From positions 124,001 to 188,000 of the forward strand of contig CALMFC010000014.1 of the NCBI GenBank assembly GCA_937863415.1: DNA of 64,000 nucleotides. The letters are read 5' to 3'. The notes beneath the pieces are model-generated. The model saw nothing but the letters and a program-made list of their open reading frames with translations. It did no database searches and was not told the DNA's origin. The number at the start of each line of letters is the position of its first letter. The stretch's first letter is position 1. A program made the position numbers and the translations under genes. Of the stretch, positions 34,585-41,187 are shown piece after piece. Origin of the DNA: an uncultured bacterium. GTDB lineage: Bacteria > Patescibacteriota > Saccharimonadia > Saccharimonadales > Saccharimonadaceae.

Positions 34585-35001
34585 TTAGTTTTCAAAAACA
34601 CTTAAGTTATTTTTAGTGATAAAGCCAGCAACTAACGCTTCAATCGCGTCTGGCGTTAGATCTGTATAGTCAATGCGCTTCCCATCTCTTAATTCGATTG
34701 CGATACCAATATTTCCAATAGTTAGTGAGGCTGTTTCGTTACCAGCTCCGTCAAGTACACCTATTGTATAAATATCACCCAGCATATCTCTATGTTCGGG
34801 GCCAAGGGTAGAATCAAAACTAGTTATTTCTGCGACTAAAGCCTTCATAGTTTCACTATTGGTATATTTACCAACACTAGTAACCTCGGTTGTTTCAAAC
34901 GGGTATTTATTAACGATTAGACTGGCGAGTTTCATAAATTTTTCGGTTGGTTTGTCCGAGGGTATGTCGCTTATATCAACGGGTTTTGGTTCTTTACTCA
35001 T
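34585..35001 (-). CDS. Hypothetical protein, 138 residues
   Basis: No family recognised. It is a soluble acidic protein with a polar N-terminus, a helical segment (EKFMKLASLIVNKYPFETTE), then a likely beta region (IYTIGVLDGAG, ASLTIGNIGIAIELRDGKRI) and a helical end. No cysteines or obvious active-site motif. The start is supported by TATAGT ending 7 nt upstream and no ribosome binding site. The neighbouring minus-strand gene is also unknown; both lie just before the tRNA-Leu region. Confidence 0.7.
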   Translation of the reverse strand: MSKEPKPVDISDIPSDKPTEKFMKLASLIVNKYPFETTEVTSVGKYTNSETMKALVAEITSFDSTLGPEHRDMLGDIYTIGVLDGAGNETASLTIGNIGIAIELRDGKRIDYTDLTPDAIEALVAGFITKNNLSVFEN

Positions 35002-35008
35002 GTTATTA

Positions 35009-35014
35009 ACTATA
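35009..35014 (-). promoter_or_regulatory. -10 box of the 138-residue hypothetical gene (leaderless)
   Basis: TATAGT on the minus strand, 7 nt before the ATG at 35001. Confidence 0.6.
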
Positions 35015-35074
35015 CCCTATGTAGGCGTGAACATAGACTAACCCATATAGCAGTTTGTACGCTAGCGACGTAAA

Positions 35075-35836
35075 TTAATTAACTTTTAGCCAATTAGCTT
35101 TTTGTATTTTGTCCTGTATGAGTTCAACGAAGCTGCTAACAAAAGAAGACTGGTATTTTTGAAGAAGCTCCGACTTACTAAGCGTAGTGCCTTTCAAGAG
35201 CTTTTCGTTAGCTACCGCGTCATGGTGTGATGCAACAATGTGTGCAGCGCCCTCGAAGAGTTCTTTGTTCGCATCGATTACTGACTCGACATCCGTAGAG
35301 TGTTGAGTCTGTAGCGCAAGTGCCATTGCCGCAAAGTAATCATTACCAAATTTATCTAACCACATCTGCATACTGCCTGGACCAACTAAATTATCACCTT
35401 TAAGTAAATCTCGTTCATAAAAATCGGCACCTGGATTGTATATAGGGTACATTCTAATAATATCTGCAATGATATGTGGGTTACTCATTTTTGCAATTGT
35501 CATCTGTACATAAAATGAGTTATCTCTTAACAGTGGCTCAACAGCCAATACAATTATGCGTTTTTTAGTTTCATTGTCAGTTTCCGAGTAATTTTGTGCC
35601 AAAACATCTATTAGTTCGGCTCTCGAGAGTGAATCGGGACCGCCAATCATTGATCTAAGTTGGGTGTTGCCACCAGTTGCTGCCGTATCAAGTTTATCGG
35701 CAAATTCACCATAGTGTAGAGCGGCAAACGCTAAGTCTTTTGAGGCTAAATTTCTGAACTCACTAACAACCTGCTCTTGGGTCATTAGATTTATTTCTAT
35801 TCCAGTTGCGATGTCGTTTACACACTGCTCGTCCAT
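35075..35836 (-). CDS. Hypothetical helical protein, 253 residues
   Basis: No family recognised. It is predicted largely helical and soluble, without membrane helices (for example VLAQNYSETDNETKKRIIVL, SNPHIIADIIRMY), somewhat like a HEAT/TPR-type repeat protein, but I see no clear repeat register. I place the start at the ATG at 35836, not at an upstream TTG, because a near-consensus promoter (TTGATA, 17 nt, TATACT) lies across that upstream segment; the leader would be about 3 nt. It is followed by its smaller unknown neighbour on the same strand. Confidence 0.68.
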   Translation of the reverse strand: MDEQCVNDIATGIEINLMTQEQVVSEFRNLASKDLAFAALHYGEFADKLDTAATGGNTQLRSMIGGPDSLSRAELIDVLAQNYSETDNETKKRIIVLAVEPLLRDNSFYVQMTIAKMSNPHIIADIIRMYPIYNPGADFYERDLLKGDNLVGPGSMQMWLDKFGNDYFAAMALALQTQHSTDVESVIDANKELFEGAAHIVASHHDAVANEKLLKGTTLSKSELLQKYQSSFVSSFVELIQDKIQKANWLKVN

Positions 35837-35846
35837 ATTGCAGGGA

Positions 35847-35875
35847 AGTATAGACTTTGACGTAGGGATTATCAA
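35847..35875 (-). promoter_or_regulatory. Promoter of the 253-residue hypothetical gene
   Basis: On the minus strand TTGATA (35870-35875), 17-nt spacer, TATACT (35847-35852), ending 10 nt before the ATG. Confidence 0.75.
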
Positions 35876-35886
35876 GCATAATGATT

Positions 35887-35906
35887 TTGGTACGCGAGAG
35901 AGGACT
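35887..35906 (-). repeat. 20-bp copy of the tRNA-Leu(CAG) 3' end
   Basis: An exact direct repeat of 36069-36088, i.e. the acceptor 3' strand with CCA and part of the T arm. It sits at the far side of structured element A, about 180 bp from the intact tRNA. Confidence 0.9.
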
Positions 35907-36020
35907 CGGTCACGTTCCGCGACCCCACGAGTCAGTCAAATGAACATAGTTCATTTGTGACATCGTCTTGCGACCCGCAGACTTGCGGGTCTCACCTCAA
36001 CGCCCGGGTGGATGTTAAAG
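35902..36020 (-). ncRNA. Structured element A (unknown RNA or repeat), downstream of tRNA-Leu(CAG)
   Basis: About 119 nt, read on the minus strand. It contains an 8-bp hairpin GACCCGCA/TGCGGGTC (35972-35991), the strand GCAAGACGATGTCAC, a 9-bp hairpin CAAATGAAC/GTTCATTTG (35937-35957), and a 3' domain ACTCGTGGGGTCGCGGAACG then TGACCGAGTCC. Element B at 38261-38380 has the same order, length and end domain (25 of 31 identical) while both hairpins keep pairing with different bases. That pattern indicates a conserved RNA or DNA fold. Not assigned to any known family; direction of transcription unproven. Confidence 0.6.
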
Positions 36021-36029
36021 TCATATATA

Positions 36030-36074
36030 TACCAAGTAAATAGTCAGTCGAGAAGACTGACTATTTACTTGGTA
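36030..36074 (-). repeat. Perfect 20-bp inverted repeat that includes the tRNA-Leu(CAG) CCA end
   Basis: Arms 36030-36049 and 36055-36074 are perfect complements around a 5-nt loop. The outer 5 bp on the tRNA side are the T-ACCA end of the tRNA gene itself. It probably acts as terminator or 3'-processing signal; no T run follows on the minus strand. Confidence 0.9.
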
Positions 36075-36155
36075 CGCGAGAGAGGACTTGAACCTCCACG
36101 CCCCGAAGGGCACTAGCACCTGAAGCTAGCGCGTCTACCGTTCCGCCACTCGCGC
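36070..36155 (-). tRNA. tRNA-Leu, anticodon CAG
   Basis: An 86-nt class II tRNA on the minus strand with a long variable arm (GCCCTTCGGGGC region), acceptor GCGCGAG/CTCGCGT (first pair G-U), anticodon loop TTCAGGT, T-arm GGAGGTTCAAGTCCT, and an encoded CCA end. It reads CUG codons. The CCA end is inside a perfect inverted repeat, and partial copies of both its ends lie nearby (35887-35906 and 36213-36258). A TAATAT two bases before the 5' end is an AT-rich promoter candidate that is too close to be convincing. Confidence 0.95.
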
Positions 36156-36212
36156 ATATATTAGAAAAGTACGTTTAGTTTTTGGTCATCTCGGACATTT
36201 ACGACATGACGC

Positions 36213-36258
36213 GCGCGTCTACACATAACTTACGTTTCACGCAGGCCACTCGCGCATA
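36213..36258 (-). pseudogene. Partial tRNA-Leu 5'-end remnant
   Basis: The 14-nt tRNA 5' segment at 36145-36158 recurs exactly at 36245-36258, and a 10-nt D-arm segment (GCGCGTCTAC on the plus strand) recurs at 36213-36222. Spacing differs from the intact tRNA and the remainder does not match, so this is a degenerate copy. Confidence 0.6.
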
Positions 36259-36284
36259 AACCCCATTATATCAATAATGGGGTT
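36259..36284. terminator. Terminator after the FAD-oxidase gene
   Basis: A perfect 11-bp stem AACCCCATTAT/ATAATGGGGTT with a 4-nt loop, 3' of the minus-strand gene ending at 36336; symmetrical, so usable in both directions. Confidence 0.85.
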
Positions 36285-36340
36285 GGAATATGGAATATGG
36301 CTGTTGGAATATGGCGTAATTTTAATAGCCAATAGCTAGC
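36281..36340. repeat. GGAATAT / AATAGCC repeat element copy
   Basis: Contains TTGGAATATGG twice, GGCTGTTGGAATATGGC and AATAGCCAATAGC, in the same order as the copy at 41081-41164. Its AATAGCTA end supplies the TAG stop of the FAD-oxidase gene. Confidence 0.75.
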
Positions 36341-37979
36341 TGTGTGGTGAATACTGAGAAAATCGGGCGCGGCTGTAGTTTGAATCAAGGGCTGAAACCA
36401 ATATTTTCATTTCGTTTTTTTGTTTAACGCCCGAATTCATTGTTCCGAATGGATCGAAAGCAGACCGTATTTGTTCATATAATTGGTTAACTTCTGGATC
36501 AATATTTTCGATTGCGGCATTCGCTTTCAGGCGACCTTCACCTGATTCAGATATAAATACACCGCCATGTTTAGTGACAAGTTCTGCATATTCACTTATT
36601 AATTTGAATACCTTTTGTTTATCGCCAACTTTATTCAATTCGAGAATTGGTCTGGTTTTAATAACTCCGTCCATGTACCTAATGTATAAAGGTAATTCAA
36701 TGTGGTGCTTTTTGGCTAGGTCGGCGACCGAAACAGAGAATTCTTCGATTCTATCACTAGGAACCGATGCACCGTCAATTAATGGTGGCATTGATTCATT
36801 CTTTACTTCGGTATTTAGCACTGTTGATGCAACCTCACGTATTGTAGCTAGTTCTTCGTTTGAAAGTTTATCAGACGTAACTACATTAGCGTTTAGTTTA
36901 GCTAGGTGTTTTAGAGTATGTTTCATCTTGCGGTGTCTAGCGCCCTCGCTAAAGTCGTTGAAAGAGATATATAGAACTGCTGCAACCGAGTTGTCGGCTT
37001 TATCCTCTGAGTAAAACGGAAATATTTTACCCTTTTCGTTTGCCATGTCAAATAGTGACCCGTCAATAAGCTCAAGGGAAGTTGGTTCGTTTTTGATGAT
37101 TTTGTCGGCCGCGTCTCGGGCAGATTCCGCTGAGTCGAAAGTCGCAACAATAACTGATGTGTCACTGTTATAAAATTCAGTTTTAAATACAATTTCAGAT
37201 ATTATACCCAGTGTACCTTGGCTGCCAATAAATAATGGCGTAAGGTCAAATGAACCATCACGTTGTTTAACTTTGGCAATTCCAGAATAGCCTGCGTTAT
37301 CACGAATTTTGTCATCGATTTTATCTGTTATTAATTGCTCGTTATCTTCGATTAGGCCATCTAGTTTACGGTACAATTCGCCCTCAAGGGTTTGAAGACC
37401 TTTCTTCCTGTTAAGTTCGCGTTTGTTAATGCGACCGGTTTCGATTACATCTCCATTAGCCAGTACTACTTCTAATTTAGTAACCCAGTCGCCGGTTGAG
37501 CCTTTGGATCCCGATAATTGACCACTGTAATTATTGGCAACGCCACTACCTACAGTGCTGTATAAGTATGATTCTGGGTAAGCTGGCAGGTTTAATCCAG
37601 ATGCCCGTAGAGTATCGTTTAAAGATTTATATGTAACGCCGGGTTGAACATGTGCGATTCGTTGCTTGTCCTTTAGGGAAATAAATAAAATTTCGTTTAG
37701 ATGAGCAAGAGTATTAATAATTACACCTTTACCAATACTTGCACCTGTCTGATCCGAGCCGCCACCCCTGACCGTAATAGGCAAGACATGTCCTTTTTCG
37801 GCCAGCTGCCATGTAAACCTGGCAACTTTACGGATGTCGTTGGTGACGCGAGGTGAGACTATGAGTTCTGGCTTAATCTTTAGGATACTGCTGTCGTTAG
37901 CAAACTGCTCGCGAATAGCTTCGTCAACCGTTACTTCGCCTAAAAGATGTTCATTCAAGTATTTAGAGATTTTGCTCAT
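36336..37979 (-). CDS. FAD-linked oxidase/dehydrogenase (GlcD-like, PCMH-type FAD domain)
   Basis: A flavoenzyme of the FAD_binding_4 type, likely oxidising a 2-hydroxy acid or similar. The FAD domain covers about 40-250: ITVRGGGSDQTGASIGKGVI is the pyrophosphate loop; STVGSGVANNYSGQLSGSKG and LFIGSQGTLGIISEIVFKT follow. The C-terminal FAD-oxidase domain ends with GVFISESGEGRLKAN and FDPFGTMNSGVK. Length is 547. No iron-sulfur cysteines are visible. A GGGAGAAGG ribosome binding site and an upstream TATCAT with TG support the start. Substrate unknown; transfer into this tRNA-flanked region is possible. Confidence 0.85.
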   Translation of the reverse strand: MSKISKYLNEHLLGEVTVDEAIREQFANDSSILKIKPELIVSPRVTNDIRKVARFTWQLAEKGHVLPITVRGGGSDQTGASIGKGVIINTLAHLNEILFISLKDKQRIAHVQPGVTYKSLNDTLRASGLNLPAYPESYLYSTVGSGVANNYSGQLSGSKGSTGDWVTKLEVVLANGDVIETGRINKRELNRKKGLQTLEGELYRKLDGLIEDNEQLITDKIDDKIRDNAGYSGIAKVKQRDGSFDLTPLFIGSQGTLGIISEIVFKTEFYNSDTSVIVATFDSAESARDAADKIIKNEPTSLELIDGSLFDMANEKGKIFPFYSEDKADNSVAAVLYISFNDFSEGARHRKMKHTLKHLAKLNANVVTSDKLSNEELATIREVASTVLNTEVKNESMPPLIDGASVPSDRIEEFSVSVADLAKKHHIELPLYIRYMDGVIKTRPILELNKVGDKQKVFKLISEYAELVTKHGGVFISESGEGRLKANAAIENIDPEVNQLYEQIRSAFDPFGTMNSGVKQKNEMKILVSALDSNYSRARFSQYSPHS

Positions 37980-38033
37980 TTTAGCGATTTTCCTTCTCCC
38001 ATATATTCTGTATTAATGATAGCACAAGCGTGT

Positions 38034-38066
38034 TTGGAATATGGAATATAACTTTCGGCTATTAGA
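38034..38066. repeat. GGAATATGGAATAT / GGCTATTAGAA repeat copy
   Basis: TTTGGAATATGGAATATAAC followed by CGGCTATTAGAA, matching pieces of the repeats at 36281 and 41081. It lies between the FAD-oxidase promoter and the tRNA-Leu(TAG) promoter. Confidence 0.65.
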
Positions 38067-38093
38067 AAAGTAGCGGTAAAGAGCTGTTTTTGG

Positions 38094-38099
38094 TATAAT
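38094..38099 (+). promoter_or_regulatory. Extended -10 box of tRNA-Leu(TAG)
   Basis: TATAAT with TG one base upstream; transcript start expected ~24 nt before the mature tRNA 5' end. Confidence 0.7.
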
Positions 38100-38129
38100 A
38101 TCTCGGCTACCTGCCTAGTATATGTATAT

Positions 38130-38214
38130 GCGCGAGTGGTGGAATTGGTAGACACGCTAGCCTTAGGAGCTAGTGCCGCAAGGCGTGGAGGTTCAAGTCC
38201 TCTCTCGCGTACCA
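38130..38214 (+). tRNA. tRNA-Leu, anticodon TAG
   Basis: An 85-nt class II tRNA with acceptor GCGCGAG/CTCGCGT, anticodon loop CTTAGGA, long variable arm (TGCCGCAAGGCG), T-arm GGAGGTTCAAGTCCT and encoded CCA. It reads CUA and probably other CUN codons. Its acceptor, T arm and much of its anticodon stem match tRNA-Leu(CAG) at 36070, so the two are duplicates in opposite orientation. Its ACCA end begins the perfect palindrome that follows. Confidence 0.96.
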
Positions 38215-38255
38215 AAGTAAAATGAGACCAATTGGTCTCATTTTACTTTGGTTTT
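38211..38255 (+). terminator. Perfect 42-nt palindromic terminator starting in the tRNA CCA end
   Basis: Arms of 21 nt (38211-38231 and 38232-38252) are perfectly complementary, with no unpaired centre, followed by TTTT. The first four bases (ACCA) are the mature 3' end of the tRNA. Confidence 0.88.
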
Positions 38256-38260
38256 GAAGA

Positions 38261-38380
38261 GCCTAAACCTTACCCTAGGCGCGAAGGCGAAAACTGCCAG
38301 TGGCAGTTTGAGAGCGATGTTCCGATGACGATTAATCGTCATACGCGCAACTCGCGGGATCGCCGGAGGTGACCAAGTCC
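38261..38380 (+). ncRNA. Structured element B (unknown RNA or repeat), downstream of tRNA-Leu(TAG)
   Basis: 120 nt. Order: TAAACCTTACCCTAGGCG region, an 8-bp hairpin AAACTGCC/GGCAGTTT (38291-38309), GAGAGCGATGTTCCG, a perfect 18-nt palindromic hairpin (38325-38342), then the 3' domain ACTCGCGGGATCGCCGGAGG and TGACCAAGTCC. Each block matches element A. It lies between the tRNA palindrome and the -10 box of the methyltransferase gene, so it is outside the methyltransferase mRNA if that mRNA is leaderless. No family recognised. Confidence 0.6.
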
Positions 38381-38396
38381 TTTCGAATAAATAAAG

Positions 38397-38402
38397 TATA
38401 AT
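38397..38402 (+). promoter_or_regulatory. -10 box of the second SPOUT methyltransferase (leaderless)
   Basis: TATAAT ends 6 nt before the ATG at 38409; no ribosome binding site. Confidence 0.65.
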
Positions 38403-38408
38403 CATCGT

Positions 38409-39026
38409 ATGACTAATCTTGAAGTAGGTGTTGGTCCACACCCCAAACCTTGGCCCGATGATGAGCGTCTTGACCCTGAATTACTAGAAAACGGAGATAG
38501 GCGCAATGTAATCGACAAATACCGTTATTGGTCGAACGAAGCTATTAAGTCAGACTTAAACAACTCACGGGTTTCTCTTCACGTTGCAATAGAGAATTGG
38601 CAACACGATTTTAACATCGGTACAATTGTGCGCGCAGCTAACGCATTTAATGTTGAAAACGTACATATTATCGGTAAGCGTCATTGGAACAAACGTGGCG
38701 CGATGGTCACTGATAGGTATTTAAATATTAAACATCATAATTCGGTTCAAAAGTTTGTGGATGAAATGCGATTAGATTCTAGGACAATCACAGCAGTTGA
38801 TATTTTACCTGGCGCTAAACCAATTTCTGAATGCAAACTAGCAGAGAAAACTGTCTTAGTTTTCGGTGGCGAGGGACCTGGACTAAGCAAAGAAATGCAA
38901 CAGTCGGCCAGTCAGATTGTCATGATAGAACAATTCGGATCGACAAGGTCAGTCAATGTCGGCGTTGCTGCCGGTATAGCCATGTATATATGGGTGCAAC
39001 AAAACGTCTTGACACACCATATATAG
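38409..39026 (+). CDS. TrmH/SpoU-family RNA 2'-O-ribose methyltransferase (copy 2)
   Basis: An SAM-dependent SPOUT methyltransferase acting on tRNA or rRNA ribose. It has a ~55-residue N-terminal extension (VGPHPKPWPDDERLDPELL) before the catalytic domain. SpoU motif 1 is IENWQHDFNIGTIVRAANAF, motif 2 TVLVFGGEGPGLSKEM, motif 3 IEQFGSTRSVNVGVAAGIAM. It differs from the TrmL-like copy at 12221 in having the extension and the motif 1 wording. Its position next to tRNA-Leu is suggestive only. A perfect -35 box for the next gene overlaps its end. Confidence 0.9.
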   Translation: MTNLEVGVGPHPKPWPDDERLDPELLENGDRRNVIDKYRYWSNEAIKSDLNNSRVSLHVAIENWQHDFNIGTIVRAANAFNVENVHIIGKRHWNKRGAMVTDRYLNIKHHNSVQKFVDEMRLDSRTITAVDILPGAKPISECKLAEKTVLVFGGEGPGLSKEMQQSASQIVMIEQFGSTRSVNVGVAAGIAMYIWVQQNVLTHHI

Positions 39027-39037
39027 CGTGTCACACT
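39009..39037 (+). promoter_or_regulatory. Promoter of the 229-residue hypothetical gene, with inverted repeat
   Basis: Perfect TTGACA (39009-39014), 17-nt spacer, CACACT (39032-39037) ending 6 nt before the ATG. TGACAC and GTGTCA form an inverted repeat (39010-39033) that spans the core promoter and could bind a regulator. Confidence 0.6.
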
Positions 39038-39043
39038 GTAAAT

Positions 39044-39733
39044 ATGCCACACGGAGAGAGTCAGACTTTTTCAGAGGCGAGAGTTAGGCTTGATTTAGAA
39101 CCAAGTCCAAGATTATCTGATGCCTTATCGCTATTTCTAAATGACAGCACTGAATCAGACGTTAATAATACATTAACCATCAGATCGTTAGGTGGCTTTG
39201 GCGTTAATTTATTCGGTGAAAGCGCTTTAATCCGTCCACTTCCGTATCATATTGAACCTCATGGCGAACCTACGATTGAGTCAAAGATTCGAAATTTTGA
39301 GAATAATTATCTTAAAAAAATAAGTGGAGTACCTATTCCACTAGCTGCGTATTCAAAAACAGAATACAACCCTAGAGGCTCAACACGAATTATGATGAGG
39401 TTGCTTCCATTAGATAACCAAAAAAATGTATTTTCCGAGTTCGCAAAGTTTCTAGAAGGACCTATTGACACAACAGACCCTGGTGAGTTTGTGGTTATAA
39501 GGATACCTCGAACACGTGTCAATTTAGCTAGGGGTGCAATAATGTCTGCGCAGGGTGAACTAAATAAACTGATAATACCTTCCGATAAAGTAAAAGACAC
39601 TTCAGATTATCGTCAACGCTATATGTCTGTACACGATGATGACGTCTTTCTTTCGCTCAGACCAAGACTTTCGATTTCACCAGTACCTAGTTTGGCGATA
39701 GACAATCGACATAACGAACCATCTATTGCTTAG
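39044..39733 (+). CDS. Hypothetical protein, 229 residues
   Basis: No family recognised. It is a soluble protein without membrane helices or cysteines. The second half (EFVVIRIPRTRVNLARGAIM) looks like a beta-alpha fold, and both ends are polar. The start at 39044 follows from the leaderless promoter spacing; longer forms starting earlier would overlap the methyltransferase gene in another frame. It lies between the methyltransferase and hisS on the same strand. Confidence 0.65.
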   Translation: MPHGESQTFSEARVRLDLEPSPRLSDALSLFLNDSTESDVNNTLTIRSLGGFGVNLFGESALIRPLPYHIEPHGEPTIESKIRNFENNYLKKISGVPIPLAAYSKTEYNPRGSTRIMMRLLPLDNQKNVFSEFAKFLEGPIDTTDPGEFVVIRIPRTRVNLARGAIMSAQGELNKLIIPSDKVKDTSDYRQRYMSVHDDDVFLSLRPRLSISPVPSLAIDNRHNEPSIA

Positions 39734-39743
39734 ATTATCTAAC

Positions 39744-39772
39744 TTGTGTCGCTATAACAAAAATGAGATAAT
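39744..39772 (+). promoter_or_regulatory. hisS promoter
   Basis: TTGTGT (39744-39749), 17 nt, GATAAT (39767-39772) with TG one base upstream; ends 8 nt before the hisS ATG. Confidence 0.6.
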
Positions 39773-39780
39773 CTCTGTAA

Positions 39781-41076
39781 ATGAGTTCACTATCATCACA
39801 ACCCTACAAAGGCACACGTGACTACTATCCAGACGATAAACGGATACAAAATCATATTTTTTCAGTGTGGCGCAAAGTATCAGAGAGTTTTGGATACGAA
39901 GAATATGGAGCACCACTGTTAGAACCGATTGAAATTTATGCAGCCAAAAGTGGTCAAGAGTTAACTAACGAACAAACATACACCTTTACTGATCGAGGTG
40001 GGCGACTTGTGTCGATTCGCCCCGAAATGACTCCGTCAATATCGCGTATGGTAGCTGCGAGACGCCAAGAGCTAGCTTACCCAGCTCGTCTATATTCGAT
40101 TGCAAATTTTATGCGTTACGAACGTCCTCAGCGCGGTCGTGAACGTGAGTTCTGGCAACTGAACGTAGATATATTTGGGGCTGACGGTGTTGGTGCAGAG
40201 GCCGAGATTATTGCAATGGCTGATGGAATTATGAAGGCTTACGGTGCGCAGTCCAGTGACTATGTGATTAAAGTTAACAATCGCAAACTTATAAACTACA
40301 TGATGGCGCAGTATTTTGGTCTAGATGGTGTTCAGGCGCAATTGATGGTTAAATTATTTGACAAAAAAAGCAAGATTTCGGACCAAGATTTTACTGACCA
40401 AGCCACCGAGATATTTGGAGAAGGCGCCGAAAGTGGATTAACCAAGGTAAAGAAATTATTAGATGCCACTAGCATGGCTGACCTTCCGGATGAAATTCGT
40501 GGAAGTTCTGCAGTCAAAGAGGTTCAAGAGTTGTTTACGCTACTTGAGCGAGCTGGCGTCGACAGTTTAGTGTTTGACATCACCCTAATGCGCGGTCTTG
40601 ATTACTATACAGGCATGGTTTTTGAAGTGTTTGATACTCACCCAGATAATAGCCGGTCGTTATTTGGTGGTGGACGCTACGATGGATTAGTAGGATTATT
40701 TGGTGCAGAACCGATTTCGGCAGTTGGCATGGCACCTGGCGGCACTATGATTGAAAACTTTTTAACTGTTCACAATTTGATTCCAGAGTCTCGCTCAACA
40801 ACAGAGGTTTACGTTATAGTATTGGGTGAAGCAATGCGCGGTGCGAGTAAGTTGGCGCAAGATTTACGTGAAGCCGGTATAAACGTCGAACTAGACATCA
40901 CAGATCGTAAACTAGATAAACAAATTAAAGCTGCCGTCAAAAAGAATATTCCATATATACTGTTTGCTGGTGAGTCAGAGATTGAGACTGAAATATACAC
41001 ACTTAAAGACGTAACTAGCGAAGATGAGCAAAAACTAACGTTTGACCAAGTTGTTGATACTGTAAAGGGGAGATAG
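39781..41076 (+). CDS. hisS: Histidyl-tRNA synthetase
   Basis: A class II synthetase that charges tRNA(His). YKGTRDYYPDD is the family start, SIRPEMTPSISRMV and FMRYERPQRGREREFWQ (motif 2) form the active site, with the histidine-specific LMRGLDYYTG and GGGRYDGLVG (motif 3). The C-terminal anticodon-binding domain (about 340-431) is present. Length 431 is normal. No ribosome binding site is seen, in keeping with the -10 box close to the ATG. Confidence 0.96.
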   Translation: MSSLSSQPYKGTRDYYPDDKRIQNHIFSVWRKVSESFGYEEYGAPLLEPIEIYAAKSGQELTNEQTYTFTDRGGRLVSIRPEMTPSISRMVAARRQELAYPARLYSIANFMRYERPQRGREREFWQLNVDIFGADGVGAEAEIIAMADGIMKAYGAQSSDYVIKVNNRKLINYMMAQYFGLDGVQAQLMVKLFDKKSKISDQDFTDQATEIFGEGAESGLTKVKKLLDATSMADLPDEIRGSSAVKEVQELFTLLERAGVDSLVFDITLMRGLDYYTGMVFEVFDTHPDNSRSLFGGGRYDGLVGLFGAEPISAVGMAPGGTMIENFLTVHNLIPESRSTTEVYVIVLGEAMRGASKLAQDLREAGINVELDITDRKLDKQIKAAVKKNIPYILFAGESEIETEIYTLKDVTSEDEQKLTFDQVVDTVKGR

Positions 41077-41080
41077 TAGG

Positions 41081-41164
41081 TGGAATATAGCTATTAGAAT
41101 ATGGCACAATCTCAATAGCCAATAGCCAATAGCCAATAGCCAATAGCCAATAGCCAATAGCCAA
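41081..41164. repeat. Repeat element with seven AATAGCC units upstream of tig
   Basis: GGAATATAGCTATTAGAATA and TGGCACAATCT lead into seven perfect tandem AATAGCC units (41114-41162). GCTATT in the first part can pair with AATAGC in the array. It ends 11 nt before the tig -10 box, so array length would alter the sequence where a -35 box should lie. Confidence 0.92.
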
Positions 41165-41174
41165 CTCCGTCTGG

Positions 41175-41180
41175 TATAAT
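41175..41180 (+). promoter_or_regulatory. Extended -10 box of tig (leaderless)
   Basis: TATAAT with TG one base upstream, ending 7 nt before the tig ATG; no recognisable -35 because the heptamer array occupies that position. Confidence 0.7.
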
Positions 41181-41187
41181 TGTTCCA

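Noticed and set aside
35837-35875. TTG start for the hypothetical gene ending at 35075
   Set aside because: This segment holds the -35 and -10 boxes of its promoter; the ATG at 35836 fits better.
36213-36258. A second functional tRNA-Leu
   Set aside because: Only two short blocks match; no anticodon stem or T arm is formed.
37976-38215. Minus-strand frame of 79 codons (RERGLEPPRLAALAPKASV)
   Set aside because: It is the antisense of tRNA-Leu(TAG); this peptide is a familiar false gene opposite tRNA-Leu.
38238-38441. Minus-strand frame of 67 codons opposite structured element B
   Set aside because: The aligned frame in element A has a stop, and the two copies vary as paired bases, not as codons, so it is not a protein.
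38831-39043. Extended frame upstream of the 229-residue hypothetical gene
   Set aside because: It overlaps the methyltransferase in another frame and gives Arg/Cys-rich sequence unlike a real N-terminus.
41114-41162. Tandem repeat considered as CRISPR
   Set aside because: Units are 7 bp with no spacers and no cas genes nearby.
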